Assembly (NCBI RefSeq): GCF_030605225.1
Contig: NZ_JAUWAV010000004.1
Location: forward strand, 1 to 64,000
Length of the DNA: 64,000 nucleotides
Origin: Geoalkalibacter sp.
Lineage (GTDB): Bacteria; Desulfobacterota; Desulfuromonadia; Desulfuromonadales; Geoalkalibacteraceae
Reading direction: 5' to 3'
Shown: piece by piece, positions 8,033 through 17,885 of the stretch
Numbering within the stretch: position 1 is the stretch's first letter
Layout: each line of letters opens with the position of its first letter
Translations under genes and position numbers: made by a program
The notes under the pieces: model-generated
What the model was told of the DNA's origin: nothing
Databases searched by the model: none
The model's input: the letters and a program-made list of their open reading frames with translations, nothing else

Positions 8033-8806
8033 ATGAGTCGCAAATTCATCATCATCGATCATTCACCCGCCCTGCGCAAAATCATCGGCGCGAAAATCCG
8101 CGCCAACCTCGACGATGTGCAGGTTCTTGAGGCCGAAACTCCCGAGCGCGGCCTGGCGCTGCTTCAAGATCATCGCTGCCACCTGATCATCCATCTGTGG
8201 GACGGCTTTGACGTCCATGCCCTTTCCCTGTTCGACAAACTGCGCGAGATGCCCGCCGACCGGCAGATCCCCTTTTTGCTGCTCACCAGCAACGAGAGCG
8301 AAGAGAGCCTGCGGCTGATCGCGGAAAAAGGCATCCCCGAGCATCTGCTGCTGCCCTGCCCGTCACGTCAATTCGCCGAAACTCTCAACCGCGTCTGCAA
8401 CCCGGTCAGCTTGCGTCGCGACAAACGCTACGCCGTCCAGGACACCATCTTTCTGCTGGAGCAACGCGGCCACGCCCTGCAAGGCAACGTCATCAACGCC
8501 AGCCTCGGCGGCATGCTCTGCGAGTTGCCCTTCAGCGAAAACTTCAACTGGTCCCTGCCCGCTTCGGCCAGCATCAACTTTTTCGTGGACGGCAAAAACT
8601 TCGTCGCCCCCCACCTCTATTCAAGCGTCGTGCAACTGACCGTCACCCATCGCCATCCCGACTTTTCACCGCGCAAGCTGCGCGTCTCCTTCCGCTTCCT
8701 GCAGATCCCCGAGGAAAGTCGTCTGGCCTTGCAGCAGGTGTTTTCCCTGATGGAGGCGATGGAACAAACGTCCACCTACCTGCCCGTCGCGGCAACCCTC
8801 GGCTGA
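8033..8806 (+). CDS. Degenerate receiver domain fused to a PilZ domain
   Basis: 257 residues. Residues 3-115 fold like a response regulator receiver (FIIIDHS, LLLTSNES), but the strand-3 site where the phosphorylated Asp should be reads HLIIHLWDG, so Asp is replaced (L55), one acid of the usual acidic pair is missing, and the KP loop is lost. The C-terminal part is PilZ: RRDKRYAV near residue 121 and NASLGG near 165 give the RxxxR and (D/N)xSxxG c-di-GMP-binding motifs. So it probably senses c-di-GMP but is unlikely to be phosphorylated. ATG 8033 has ACGGAGGG upstream; the frame extends to 7937 without homology. It is monocistronic and converges on ydbL. Confidence 0.85.
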   Translation: MSRKFIIIDHSPALRKIIGAKIRANLDDVQVLEAETPERGLALLQDHRCHLIIHLWDGFDVHALSLFDKLREMPADRQIPFLLLTSNESEESLRLIAEKGIPEHLLLPCPSRQFAETLNRVCNPVSLRRDKRYAVQDTIFLLEQRGHALQGNVINASLGGMLCELPFSENFNWSLPASASINFFVDGKNFVAPHLYSSVVQLTVTHRHPDFSPRKLRVSFRFLQIPEESRLALQQVFSLMEAMEQTSTYLPVAATLG

Positions 8807-8827
8807 GGATCGCCGCCGAGGCGCCCC

Positions 8828-9406
8828 TCATTTTCGGATCCAGCTTCCGTCGGACTGCTCCAGATGCCAGCCCGGCGCGGCATTCTCGCGCCAGGAATCG
8901 GCGAAAATGGACTGCACCTCCTGGACGCGATCGGGAAAGCCGTTGGCCCGGGCGATTTCGCGGTAAAGGCGCTGCCGGTCGGCGTTTTCCTCGCCGACCA
9001 GACGATTGAGCTCGCCGCGCGCGCGCAGATCCAGGCCATCGGTTGTGCGCGCCTTGAGCAGCCCGTCGGCGCCAATCCCCACATGACCGGAATCCAGATA
9101 AGGGAACAGTTTGTCCGAGCGCTGCTTCATGGCGTCCTTCACGGCGCGAATCTCAGGGGTACTGACATTGATATCCTGGGCGGCGTGCGCCGTGGCCGGC
9201 CCCAACAGCCGATGCAGGAAACTGCCCTTGTCGCCGGCGGGCGGCGGTGGCTGGGTCCGCGGCGCCGAACGCTCGCCCCAGACCTCCTCGACGATCTTGT
9301 CGGCGGCGCCGCGCAATTCTTCGGCGGGAAAGTAAATATTGATGGTGACGCAGGCCGCGGCCGCCAGAATCATCAGTCCAAGCAGGGATCGCAACAGATG
9401 TCTCAT
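8828..9406 (-). CDS. ydbL: YdbL-type (DUF1318) lipoprotein with a YnbE-like head
   Basis: 192 residues. Residues 1-18 are a lipoprotein signal ending in AAAAC, with C19 as the lipidated residue, followed at once by VTINIYFPAEEL and AADKIVEEVWG. The C-terminal half (from about residue 95) is DUF1318: a GADGLL segment, NRLVGEENADRQRLYREIA and a final WHLEQSDGSWIRK. In E. coli ydbH-ynbE-ydbL encode an AsmA-like bridge (YdbH), a small outer-membrane lipoprotein (YnbE) and a periplasmic helper (YdbL). Here no separate ynbE is seen; the head of this protein resembles it. Lies 63 bp downstream of ydbH on the same strand. Confidence 0.75.
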   Translation of the reverse strand: MRHLLRSLLGLMILAAAACVTINIYFPAEELRGAADKIVEEVWGERSAPRTQPPPPAGDKGSFLHRLLGPATAHAAQDINVSTPEIRAVKDAMKQRSDKLFPYLDSGHVGIGADGLLKARTTDGLDLRARGELNRLVGEENADRQRLYREIARANGFPDRVQEVQSIFADSWRENAAPGWHLEQSDGSWIRK

Positions 9407-9469
9407 CGTTTTCCTCCACGTTTGATGAATGCGCGCAACGTTCCCACTATAGCGCTCTCCTAAAGAAAT

Positions 9470-12400
9470 TCAACGACTTCCCGTTCGGTCGATGCGCCCC
9501 AGGCGGCGCAGCATTTCGCGAAAGGAGATGCTGGTCGCGGGCGCGAGCACGTCGATGCGCGGGGGCAACAGGCCGCCGTCGACGATATGCAGATCCGAGC
9601 CCGCGCGCGCGGTGCCGCGCAGCACGAACACATCGTTGCGCAGCACGCAGAACACCCCCAGCTTGCGATAGCGGTAAAAGTCGATGAAGCGGTAGATGCC
9701 GCGCGACAGGGCGGCCGAAATCCCGCCCTGGCTGATGACGCTCAGGTTGTTGACGGCGGTGACGCTGATGTTGCGCCGCCCCCGCGCGCGGCTTTGAATG
9801 TCGGCGACAAAGGCCGAGGGCACCGTGCCGAACAGACGCAGCTCATGGATGCGGCCGTCGATGACGCCGTTGATCTCGCCGAATTCAAAGGTCTGGGTGA
9901 GCTGCGCCAGATCCAGGCCGTGCAGGTCGATGTCGGCCTCAAAGCCGCGATAGGAGGAAAACAGATCGCGCGCGCGCAGATTGCGCACCAGGATGCTGCC
10001 GCCGAAGGCCTCGACGCGAGCCTCGCCCTCGGATTGCAGCAGCCCGCCGAGATACTCGAACTCGCCGAGATCGGCGGAGAGAGTCCCCTGCATGGCCGTC
10101 AGCCCCAAATCCTGGGTGAGACGAGCGAGATCGAGGTCGTCCATGCGGGTGCGGCCGGCGAGATACAGGCCTTGCGGCTCCCAGCCGATCCGCAGATGAT
10201 CGATGCGGATGCCTCCGCCGGCCAGCTCCAGTTCCCAGGGATCGGCAAAACTCAGGCGGTTGTTCGCGGCGCTCAGGGCCAGACGCCGGGGACCCGCGGA
10301 GAGCGGTCCGAACCTCAGACCCTCGTGGGCCAGCCAGCCCTGCGCCTCGACAGGCAAAGACACGCCGGGCGCGGCGAGGAAAAAAGGAATCCGGCCGCGC
10401 ACCCGCGCCAGTTCCATCGACCCATCCACCTGGTTCAGTCCAAGGTTCTCGGGCTCCAGGGTTCCCGAAAACCGCCAGCCGGAAGCATCGAACATGCCTT
10501 CCCCCCTCAGCGTCAGCGCCCCGCCCAACTCGAAGGCAGACGCCGTGGGAAGGAGCGTAGCCAGCAAGGGCCGCAACTGCCGGTTGTAGCCCGCGTCAAG
10601 ATCGGGGAGGCGCACCTCGCCCTGCGCCTGCCAGCCGTCCTGCCGCCATTGCCCCCGTCCGCTCAGGGTTGCGATATCGGCCAGGAGCAGATCCAACTGC
10701 GTGACGCCAAGGACCGCGCCGGCAGCATCCCAGGCGGCGTCCAGGACGAAGGTCAGAGGCAGTTGGGACAGATCGCCGTAGAAGGAATGCACCAGCGCCT
10801 CCCGCACGTGCGCGCCGCCCTTGAGGACCAGGCGCAGCGGATGTCCTTCGATCCACTCCAGGCGCCCGTCCAGACGCAGATCGCCGCCTTCGAAAGCGCT
10901 CATGTCGTCCGCGGCGAGGTAGTTCACCTCCCGCGCGTGCAGTTCGGCAAGATGGAGGGTCAGGGCACCGGGCCGCCAGCGGATGGCGCCTTGCGCGCTG
11001 AGCCGAGGAATGCTCACCCCCTGCCCGGCAAGGGCGGTGTGCAGGCGCAACGCGGAAAACTCAAGCACTTCTCCCGAGCGCCGCAGGCGGCTGGAGATCT
11101 TCGTTTCGCCTCCTTCAAACCCTAAAGCCCGCCACCCCGCGCCGCTTAGTTCCAAAACCCCCGGCAGGTCCGCTTCGCCGAGATTCACCCGGATGCGGCC
11201 CGCGACCCAGCCCCTGCGCTCCAGCAGGTCCGGCCACAGGCTCGTCGCGAGGAGCGGCGTTAGGGCGGCCAGTTCGGTGCGCTCCAGGTGCGCCTCCAGT
11301 TGATCCGCCCCGCCCCGCAGCCGGGCCAAGGGCCGTCCGCTCAGATCCAGGCGCGCCTCCCCCGTCAATCCGTCCAGGGGGCCTTCAGCATTGAACACGC
11401 CGCTCAGCGCCGCGAGATGCAACAGCGCTTCGGGATGAGGCGATGACCCCGCACGCCCGCGAAAATCGCCCGCCACGTCGAGCCGTCCATCCCGCCACTC
11501 CAGACGCGCCGCGCCATGGAGGCCTCCACTGACGGGCAAGGCCGCCGCGCCGCCGAACAACACCGGCAAGCGCGCCGCATCGGACACGTGCGCCTCAATT
11601 TCGGCGCGCAGCCTGCCATCGTCGCCCTCAAGCACAAACGACAGGGGCAGCTCATCGGCCCAGCGTAGACTCCCTGTACCCCGCCACTTGCGCACATCTC
11701 CCGCCCCCTTGAGGCTCAGCGCCGTCACCTGCGCCCTGTGCTCGGCCAGCCGCAGGGACAGCTCGGCCGCGGCGAGCCGACCCTGAATCTCTCCCTTGGC
11801 CCATTCCAGCGCCAAGGACAGATCCCGGGCGGCAAAATCGAGCTCCGGCGCCAGAAGCTCCGTCGCGCCGAAGAGTGCCAGCCAGGGCTCCAGTTGCGCG
11901 CGATCGAGGCGCTCCAGGGCGATGGCGCCGCCGGCCGTCAGGCCCTCGGGCGCGGGCCGCACGAAGAGCGGCGCCGCCAGCAGGGCGCGGCCGTCCACGT
12001 CGAGTTCCCGCACCAGCGCTTGCGGGAACTCCTCCCACTCCAGCCGTCCGATGGCGGAGAGCGCCAGGGGGCGTTCGGCCGCCAGTTCCAGGGCCAGGCG
12101 AAAATCCCCGGCGGGAAGACCGTGCATGTCCAAATCAAGGGCACGGGCGGCGAGGTGCTGCTCGCCGAGGGTCAAGTCCAGGCGGCCGTCGACAACTTGC
12201 AGCTGTCCGATCGCCCAAAAAGGTTTTTCCCAGACGCGGGGCTCCGTCTCGTCGCCGCGACCCAAAGCCGTCGCGTCGAGGCTGAGGTGCGGCTGAAACA
12301 GGCGCAGGCCGTCGAGCCTGCCGTGCCGCAAGTGCTCCAGGGAAAAATCCAGGGACAGGCCGCGCACGGACAGGTCAAGCACACCGGGCTGCGCCACGCG

Positions 12401-12634
12401 CAAACCACCGATGCGCAGATGCCGGCTTTCGAGTTCCAGATGCGCGATCGTTACGTCAGAATCAAGTCGGGCGCTCAGGGTGCGCTCCAGGTACGGTTTG
12501 ACATGGCGGTTGAGCAGGGGAGTACGGTAGGTCCACAGGGCGGCAAGGAAAATGGCGGGCAGCACAACCAAAAGGACGCAGGTCGCCGACAGCCATAGCC
12601 AGCGTCTTTGTTGTCGCTTTTCCGGCGTCGTCAT
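9470..12634 (-). CDS. ydbH: YdbH-like AsmA-family intermembrane transport protein
   Basis: 1054 residues: a basic N-terminus, one membrane anchor (about residues 13-35, LWLSATCVLLVVLPAIFLAAL), and a long beta-rich periplasmic chain of repeated short strands (VDGRLDL, LRLDGRLEW, VARLT-like patterns) typical of AsmA/TamB/YdbH proteins. It ends with the YdbH-like segment around TVPSAFVADIQSRARGRRNIS and GISAALSRGIYRFIDFYRYRKLG. Such proteins form grooves that carry phospholipids from the inner to the outer membrane. Its neighbour ydbL supports YdbH rather than a generic AsmA. ATG at 12634; 33 bp downstream of polA on the same strand. Confidence 0.8.
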   Translation of the reverse strand: MTTPEKRQQRRWLWLSATCVLLVVLPAIFLAALWTYRTPLLNRHVKPYLERTLSARLDSDVTIAHLELESRHLRIGGLRVAQPGVLDLSVRGLSLDFSLEHLRHGRLDGLRLFQPHLSLDATALGRGDETEPRVWEKPFWAIGQLQVVDGRLDLTLGEQHLAARALDLDMHGLPAGDFRLALELAAERPLALSAIGRLEWEEFPQALVRELDVDGRALLAAPLFVRPAPEGLTAGGAIALERLDRAQLEPWLALFGATELLAPELDFAARDLSLALEWAKGEIQGRLAAAELSLRLAEHRAQVTALSLKGAGDVRKWRGTGSLRWADELPLSFVLEGDDGRLRAEIEAHVSDAARLPVLFGGAAALPVSGGLHGAARLEWRDGRLDVAGDFRGRAGSSPHPEALLHLAALSGVFNAEGPLDGLTGEARLDLSGRPLARLRGGADQLEAHLERTELAALTPLLATSLWPDLLERRGWVAGRIRVNLGEADLPGVLELSGAGWRALGFEGGETKISSRLRRSGEVLEFSALRLHTALAGQGVSIPRLSAQGAIRWRPGALTLHLAELHAREVNYLAADDMSAFEGGDLRLDGRLEWIEGHPLRLVLKGGAHVREALVHSFYGDLSQLPLTFVLDAAWDAAGAVLGVTQLDLLLADIATLSGRGQWRQDGWQAQGEVRLPDLDAGYNRQLRPLLATLLPTASAFELGGALTLRGEGMFDASGWRFSGTLEPENLGLNQVDGSMELARVRGRIPFFLAAPGVSLPVEAQGWLAHEGLRFGPLSAGPRRLALSAANNRLSFADPWELELAGGGIRIDHLRIGWEPQGLYLAGRTRMDDLDLARLTQDLGLTAMQGTLSADLGEFEYLGGLLQSEGEARVEAFGGSILVRNLRARDLFSSYRGFEADIDLHGLDLAQLTQTFEFGEINGVIDGRIHELRLFGTVPSAFVADIQSRARGRRNISVTAVNNLSVISQGGISAALSRGIYRFIDFYRYRKLGVFCVLRNDVFVLRGTARAGSDLHIVDGGLLPPRIDVLAPATSISFREMLRRLGRIDRTGSR

Positions 12635-12667
12635 GACCTGCGTCCTCGGTGCAGCGGGAAAGGGGCT

Positions 12668-15340
12668 TTAGTGCGCCTCGCGCCAGTTCTTGCCGACGCC
12701 GATGTCGACATCCAGAGGCACCTTGAGCGTGACCGCCCCTTGCATCTCGCGGCGGATCAGCTCACGGGCCGCGTCGAGTTCGCTCTCGGGCACGTCGAAC
12801 ACCAGTTCGTCATGCACCTGAAGCACCATCTTGGTTTTCATGCCGGCGCGCCGGAGGCTTTCGAACACCCGCACCATGGCCACCTTGATGATATCGGCCG
12901 CCGAACCCTGCAGGGGATAGTTGATGGCGTTGCGCTCGGCGTAGGCACGCGTCGCCTGATTGGGACTGTCGATCTCGGGCACGGCGCAACGGCGTCCGAG
13001 CAGGGTCTTGACGTACTTGTTTTGCCGCGCTTCCTCGCGGCGCGCTTCGAGAAAATCGGCCACCCGCGGCAGGCGCTCGAAATAGGCGTCGATGAAGCTC
13101 TGCGCTTTCTTGCGGTCGATGCCGAGACTCTTGGCCAGACTGAAGGCGCCCATGCCGTAGAGCACGCCGAAGTTGATGGTCTTGGCCTGACGGCGCTGCT
13201 CGTCGCTGACCATTTCGGGAAACACGCCGAAAATCTCGCAGGCGGTGCGCCGGTGGATGTCCTCGCCGCGCGCGAAACTCTCCTGCAGCATCTCCTCGTC
13301 GGCCAGATGCGCCAGAATGCGCAACTCGATCTGCGAGTAATCGGCGGCGAGCAGCACATGGCCGTCGGCGGGGATGAAGGCCTCGCGGATGCGCCGGCCC
13401 TCCTCGCTGCGGATGGGAATGTTCTGCAGGTTGGGGTCGCTGGAGGAGAGCCGCCCCGTGGCGGTCACCGTCTGGTTGAAGCTGGTATGGATACGGCCCG
13501 TTTCAGGATGGATCAGCTTGGGCAGGGCGTCGGTGTAGGTGCCCTTGAGCTTGGCAAGACTGCGATGCTCGAGGATACGCGCCGCGATGGCGTGCTCCTC
13601 GGCGAGAGTCTGCAAAACCTCCACGTCCGTCGACCAGCCGGTCTTGGTCTTGCGCCCGCGCGGCAGCTTGAGTTTTTCGAAGAGCACCTCGCCGATCTGC
13701 CTGGGGGAGCCGATGTTGAAACTGCAGCCCGCCAGCTCATGGATCTGCCGCTCCAGCGCCGAGAGCTTCTCCTCCATCTCTTTGGAGAGCGCCCCCAGCA
13801 CTTGCGGATCGACGCGCACCCCCTGCCATTCCATGTCGGCGAGAATCACCACCAGGGGCATCTCCACCTCGCGGAACAATTGTTCCTGCTCGGTGTCTTT
13901 CAGCATGGGCGCAAGCTTTTCGAAGAGTTGCAGCGTCACATCGGCATCCTCGGCGGCGTAGCTGATCGCTTTGTCCACCTCGACCTCGGCAAAGCTGATC
14001 TGGTTCTTGCCGCTGCCCGCCACCTCGCTGAAGCTGATGGTCTTGCGCCCGAGCAGATCGGCGGCGAGACTGTCCATGCCGTGGCTCTTGGCCGCCGGGT
14101 TGGCCAGATAACTGGCCACCATGGTGTCGAAATCCGCGCCCCGCACCTCGATGCCCGCGCGACGCAGCACCAGCAGGTCGTACTTGGCGTTCTGGGCGAT
14201 CTTGGATTTTTGCGGATTTTCCAGCAGCGGTCGCAGGCGCTTGAGCACCAAATCGCGAGAAAGCTGCGCGGGCGCTCCCAAATAATGATGGCCCACGGGG
14301 ATGTACCAGGCCTGCCCGGCCTGCACGGCAAAAGATAGCCCCACCAGCTCAGCCCGCAGGGGATCGAGGCCGGTGGTTTCGGTGTCGAAACTCACATGGG
14401 TCGCTTTCTCCAACTGCGCGATGAGCTGATCCAGTTCATTTTCCGTGAACACGCCCTGATAATCGTCGTCGCGATCGCGGCTCTCGGAAAAAAACTCCTG
14501 CTGCAGCTTGTGGAATTCCAACTCGCCGAACAGCGCCGTGAGGGCCTGGCGATCGGGCTCGCCGGCCGCCAGCGCATCATAATCGATGCCCAAGTCCAGA
14601 TCATCCCTGAGCGTCACCAAGCGCTTGGACAAGAGCGCCTGCTCACCGAACTCGCGCAGCTTGTCCGCCAGTTTGCCCTTGACCTCGTCGACGCGCGCCA
14701 GCAGCTCCTCCACCGTGCCGAACTCGCTGATCAGCTTGACGGCGGTTTTCTCGCCGATACCCGGCACGCCGGGGATGTTGTCCGAGCTGTCGCCGGCCAG
14801 GGCCTGCACTTCCACGACCTTGTCGGGGCCGCCGCCGAAGCGCTCGGCGACTTCCGCCGGGCCGTAGATCTTGTCCTTCATGGTATCGAGCATGCGTACC
14901 CGCTCGGAGATCACCTGCATGAGATCCTTGTCGCCGGAGACGATGGTGACCTCCAGGCCCTGGGCGGCATGTTTTTTCGCCAGGGTGGCGATGATGTCGT
15001 CGGCCTCATAGCCGTCAAGCTCCAGGGCGGGCAGATTGAAGGCGCGCACCAGCTCCTTGATCACGGGGATCTGCGGCCGCAGATCCTCGGGCATGGCGGC
15101 CCGGTTGGCCTTGTACTCGGGATAGATCTCCTTGCGAAAGGTCGGCCCCTTGGCGTCGAACACCACCGCCAGATGATCGGGCGCGTGCTCGCGCATTACC
15201 TTGAGCAGCATGTTGGTGAAGCCGAAGATGGCATTGGTGGCCAGCCCCTTGGAGTTGGAGAGATGGCGGATGGCGAAATAGGCGCGGTAAATGTAGCTCG
15301 ACCCGTCGATGAGATAGAGGCGCTTGGGCTGATCGGTCAT
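12668..15340 (-). CDS. polA: DNA polymerase I
   Basis: 890 residues with all three PolA domains. The 5'-3' exonuclease/flap domain covers roughly 1-290 (LYLIDGSSYIYRAYFA, LDGYEADD, GDKDLMQV, GDSSDNIPGVPGIGEKTA). The proofreading domain keeps its acidic residues (FDTETTGLD near 318), and the polymerase domain shows DYSQIELR (near 664), NFGVLYGMG and VHDEL (near 843). It acts in Okazaki fragment maturation and excision repair. The frame extends to 15451; ATG 15340 with GGGGAG is the family start. The ydbH gene follows after 33 bp. Confidence 0.98.
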   Translation of the reverse strand: MTDQPKRLYLIDGSSYIYRAYFAIRHLSNSKGLATNAIFGFTNMLLKVMREHAPDHLAVVFDAKGPTFRKEIYPEYKANRAAMPEDLRPQIPVIKELVRAFNLPALELDGYEADDIIATLAKKHAAQGLEVTIVSGDKDLMQVISERVRMLDTMKDKIYGPAEVAERFGGGPDKVVEVQALAGDSSDNIPGVPGIGEKTAVKLISEFGTVEELLARVDEVKGKLADKLREFGEQALLSKRLVTLRDDLDLGIDYDALAAGEPDRQALTALFGELEFHKLQQEFFSESRDRDDDYQGVFTENELDQLIAQLEKATHVSFDTETTGLDPLRAELVGLSFAVQAGQAWYIPVGHHYLGAPAQLSRDLVLKRLRPLLENPQKSKIAQNAKYDLLVLRRAGIEVRGADFDTMVASYLANPAAKSHGMDSLAADLLGRKTISFSEVAGSGKNQISFAEVEVDKAISYAAEDADVTLQLFEKLAPMLKDTEQEQLFREVEMPLVVILADMEWQGVRVDPQVLGALSKEMEEKLSALERQIHELAGCSFNIGSPRQIGEVLFEKLKLPRGRKTKTGWSTDVEVLQTLAEEHAIAARILEHRSLAKLKGTYTDALPKLIHPETGRIHTSFNQTVTATGRLSSSDPNLQNIPIRSEEGRRIREAFIPADGHVLLAADYSQIELRILAHLADEEMLQESFARGEDIHRRTACEIFGVFPEMVSDEQRRQAKTINFGVLYGMGAFSLAKSLGIDRKKAQSFIDAYFERLPRVADFLEARREEARQNKYVKTLLGRRCAVPEIDSPNQATRAYAERNAINYPLQGSAADIIKVAMVRVFESLRRAGMKTKMVLQVHDELVFDVPESELDAARELIRREMQGAVTLKVPLDVDIGVGKNWREAH

Positions 15341-15422
15341 GGGGCTCCCCGGAAGTGGAATGGGGGCATTATTCCACAGACGGGGGGAAAGAGAAAGGCA
15401 CGGTGCTGAAGAGCCGCGAACT

Positions 15423-15869
15423 TTAAGAGGCGCGGGCCTCCAGCAAGGCACGCACGCGTCGTTGCGCGACGCCGAGAGCCGATTGGGCGGCCTCGCTGAG
15501 CCGCATGCCGAAACCTAGATCCGCCGCCGGCAAGGTCAGAAGCCAGGCACGCGGACGGCGGCCATAAAGTTCAGCCGTCATGCCCAGCAATAGGGCGGGA
15601 GAAAGTTGATGGCCGCAGCGCCCTACGCCGGCCTGCGGCTCGATTTTTCCCATGCGAAAAATTTCAGGCTGTCCACGCCGGGCATCCATGAACAGGACAC
15701 GCTCGATGTCGCTTGCGGCAAGCTCAAGGGTTAACTCTGGCGCCAGCTGGTGCAGCGCCTGGATGCGCGCCGACTTGCCGTCAACCTGTCCGGCCAGCCG
15801 CTCGGCGAGTCGGTAGCCGAGGCCGTCGTCGCCGCGCATCAGATTGCCGTAACCCAGAACCAGCCACAT
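15423..15869 (-). CDS. hoxW: Hydrogenase maturation endopeptidase
   Basis: 148 residues, HyaD/HycI/HoxW family. The N-terminus [18 protein letters not shown] has the NxLxxDDGxG motif whose acidic residue binds the nickel of the immature large subunit; FMDARRG and CGHQLSP supply the next conserved positions. It clips the C-terminal tail of HoxH after Ni-Fe insertion. Its ATG overlaps the hoxH stop (TGATG), so it is translationally coupled and dedicated to this hydrogenase. Last gene of the hox operon. Confidence 0.9.
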   Translation of the reverse strand: MWLVLGYGNLMRGDDGLGYRLAERLAGQVDGKSARIQALHQLAPELTLELAASDIERVLFMDARRGQPEIFRMGKIEPQAGVGRCGHQLSPALLLGMTAELYGRRPRAWLLTLPAADLGFGMRLSEAAQSALGVAQRRVRALLEARAS

Positions 15870-17299
15870 CAGAAGCGCCGTGCTTCATCGAGCAGCCGCC
15901 CGTTCGCGGCCCGCAGCTGCACATGCAGGGGCATGCGCCCGGCTTCGTGGGTGGAACAGCTCAAGCAGGGATCATAGGCACGGATGCCGTGCTCCACGCG
16001 GTTGAGCAGTCCCTCCTCGAGCCTGTCTTCGGAAAGAAAACGCTGGGCCAGCTGCTTGATGGTACGATTCATGGCCAGATTGTTCTGGCCCGTGGCGATG
16101 ATCAGGTTGACCTTTTCGAGAATGCCGTGATCATCGACCTGGTAATGATGAAAAAGGGTACCGCGCGGCGCTTCGCAGACACCGATGCCGACATTCTGAT
16201 TGACGTCGGCACGGCTGCGCATATGGCCATCTGCGAGCCTATCCTGATCGAGAATCTCCTCGATCCGCTCCAGGGCATGAAGCATTTCGATCAGTCGCGC
16301 GTAATGGTAATAGAAACTGTTGTTGACCGCGCCGCCCCGTCCACCATAGTGGCGAAACTGGCGCAATTCGCGATCCGCCCGGGGCGTGCCGGCGAAGTCG
16401 CACACATTGAGGCGCGCCAGGGGGCCGACCCGGTAGAGACCGCCCTCGGGACCAAGAGCGCGGTAATAAGGGAATTTCAGATAGCTCCAGGTTTCCTCGC
16501 CTTCGCTGATCAGTTCCGCGTAGCGCTCCGCGGCGACCTGGTCCTCGACCGTCTTGCCGCTGCCGTCGACGATGCGCAGATGCCCATCGTAATGTTCGAG
16601 GCTGCCGTCCGTGCCGACCAGCCCCATGAACAGACTGGGAAAATCACCGTAGGCATCGAGCTCGCCCGCGAAACGATCCAAGACATCCTTCATGAGATCC
16701 AGAGCCTGGTCGACGGTACGAAACATTTCCGGCAATTCGCGGAGAAGTTCGTCGCGCTGCTCCGGAACAAGTCCCCGTCGCACGCCGCCCGGCACGGACC
16801 AGGAGGGATGAATGCTGCGCTCGCCGAGAAAACGAATCAAGCGTTGGCCAAAGGCGCGCAGGCGAATTCCGGAACGCGCAAAATCAGGATGGGCGGCGAT
16901 CAGGCCCAGCATATTGCGCCGCATCGGATCGGTATCCATGCCGAGCACCAGATCGGGGCCCGAGAGCAGAAAAAAACTCAGAGCGTGGCTTTGCACCAGC
17001 TGCGCGTAGTTCATCAGGCGCCGCAGGACGACCGCCGCGGGCGGGGTGCGCACACCGAGGATGGCGTCGCCCGCCTTACTTGAGGCAAGCAAATGACTGA
17101 CCGGACAGATACCGCAGACCCGCGCGGTGATGCCGGGCATTTCCCAAAAACCGCGGCCGATGCAAAATTTTTCAAAACCCCGAAATTCGGTGACGTGAAA
17201 GCGCGCATCCGCCACGCGACCCTCCTCATCGAGGCGAATACTGATTTTTGCATGACCCTCGATACGCGTGACGGGATCTATATAAACAGTTCTTGCCAT
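15869..17299 (-). CDS. hoxH: NAD-linked [NiFe] hydrogenase large subunit
   Basis: 476 residues. The four nickel-binding cysteines are in [10 protein letters not shown] (about residue 61) and DPCLSCSTH near the C-terminus; the RIEGHAKI motif opens the protein. After the final His there is a 24-residue tail (EAGRMPL...) expected to be removed by HoxW. The family is group 3d bidirectional NAD(P)-reducing hydrogenase, cytoplasmic, where HoxH carries the Ni-Fe(CN)2CO site. ATG 17299 has AAAAGGAG. It follows hoxY by 20 bp. Confidence 0.97.
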   Translation of the reverse strand: MARTVYIDPVTRIEGHAKISIRLDEEGRVADARFHVTEFRGFEKFCIGRGFWEMPGITARVCGICPVSHLLASSKAGDAILGVRTPPAAVVLRRLMNYAQLVQSHALSFFLLSGPDLVLGMDTDPMRRNMLGLIAAHPDFARSGIRLRAFGQRLIRFLGERSIHPSWSVPGGVRRGLVPEQRDELLRELPEMFRTVDQALDLMKDVLDRFAGELDAYGDFPSLFMGLVGTDGSLEHYDGHLRIVDGSGKTVEDQVAAERYAELISEGEETWSYLKFPYYRALGPEGGLYRVGPLARLNVCDFAGTPRADRELRQFRHYGGRGGAVNNSFYYHYARLIEMLHALERIEEILDQDRLADGHMRSRADVNQNVGIGVCEAPRGTLFHHYQVDDHGILEKVNLIIATGQNNLAMNRTIKQLAQRFLSEDRLEEGLLNRVEHGIRAYDPCLSCSTHEAGRMPLHVQLRAANGRLLDEARRF

Positions 17300-17319
17300 G
17301 GAAACTCCTTTTGAGGTGC

Positions 17320-17865
17320 TCAGCCAAAGGTGAGCATTTCAGGCGGCAACTCCAGCGGCCGGCCATTAAGCAAGGCCGCGAGGACGGCGGCAATGCGATC
17401 GGGACCGGGAGGGCAGCCGGGAAGGAAAACATCGACCTTGACCGCCCGGTGCACGGGGATCGCCTCCTTCAACAGGGCCGGCAAGACCTTCAAGGCCTCC
17501 GGACCGACCGGAGCGCGCGCCTCCTGATACACGGCGGTGAGCAGATCCTTGACGGGAATCCGGTTGCGCATACTGGTGATGTTGCCGGTCACCGCGCAAT
17601 CCCCAAAGCTGATCAATATTTGGCTGTGGGAACGGATCCGGCGAATCAGTTCCAGATTTTCGACGTTGGTGATCGCCCCTTCGACCATGCACAGATCAAC
17701 GTCGGTTGGATAAACCTTGGCATCAACCAGGGGGCCATAAACCAACTCGACGCGATCGGCAAGATCAATAAGCAGCTCGTCGAGGTCCAGAAAACTCATG
17801 TGGCAACCGGAGCAGCCGCCCAGCCACACGGTGGCGAGACGCATCTTATTGGGGCCGGAACTCAT
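17320..17865 (-). CDS. hoxY: NAD-linked [NiFe] hydrogenase small subunit
   Basis: 181 residues, the short cytoplasmic-type small subunit without Tat signal. Cluster ligands for the proximal [4Fe-4S] are visible in [23 protein letters not shown] and PGCPPGPD. It passes electrons from HoxH to the diaphorase. The frame is open to 17898, but that start would overlap hoxU by 13 bp and add a non-family head; ATG 17865 has AAAGGGA at a good distance. Part of hoxEFUYHW. Confidence 0.95.
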   Translation of the reverse strand: MSSGPNKMRLATVWLGGCSGCHMSFLDLDELLIDLADRVELVYGPLVDAKVYPTDVDLCMVEGAITNVENLELIRRIRSHSQILISFGDCAVTGNITSMRNRIPVKDLLTAVYQEARAPVGPEALKVLPALLKEAIPVHRAVKVDVFLPGCPPGPDRIAAVLAALLNGRPLELPPEMLTFG

Positions 17866-17885
17866 CGCATCATCCCTTTCATGGA

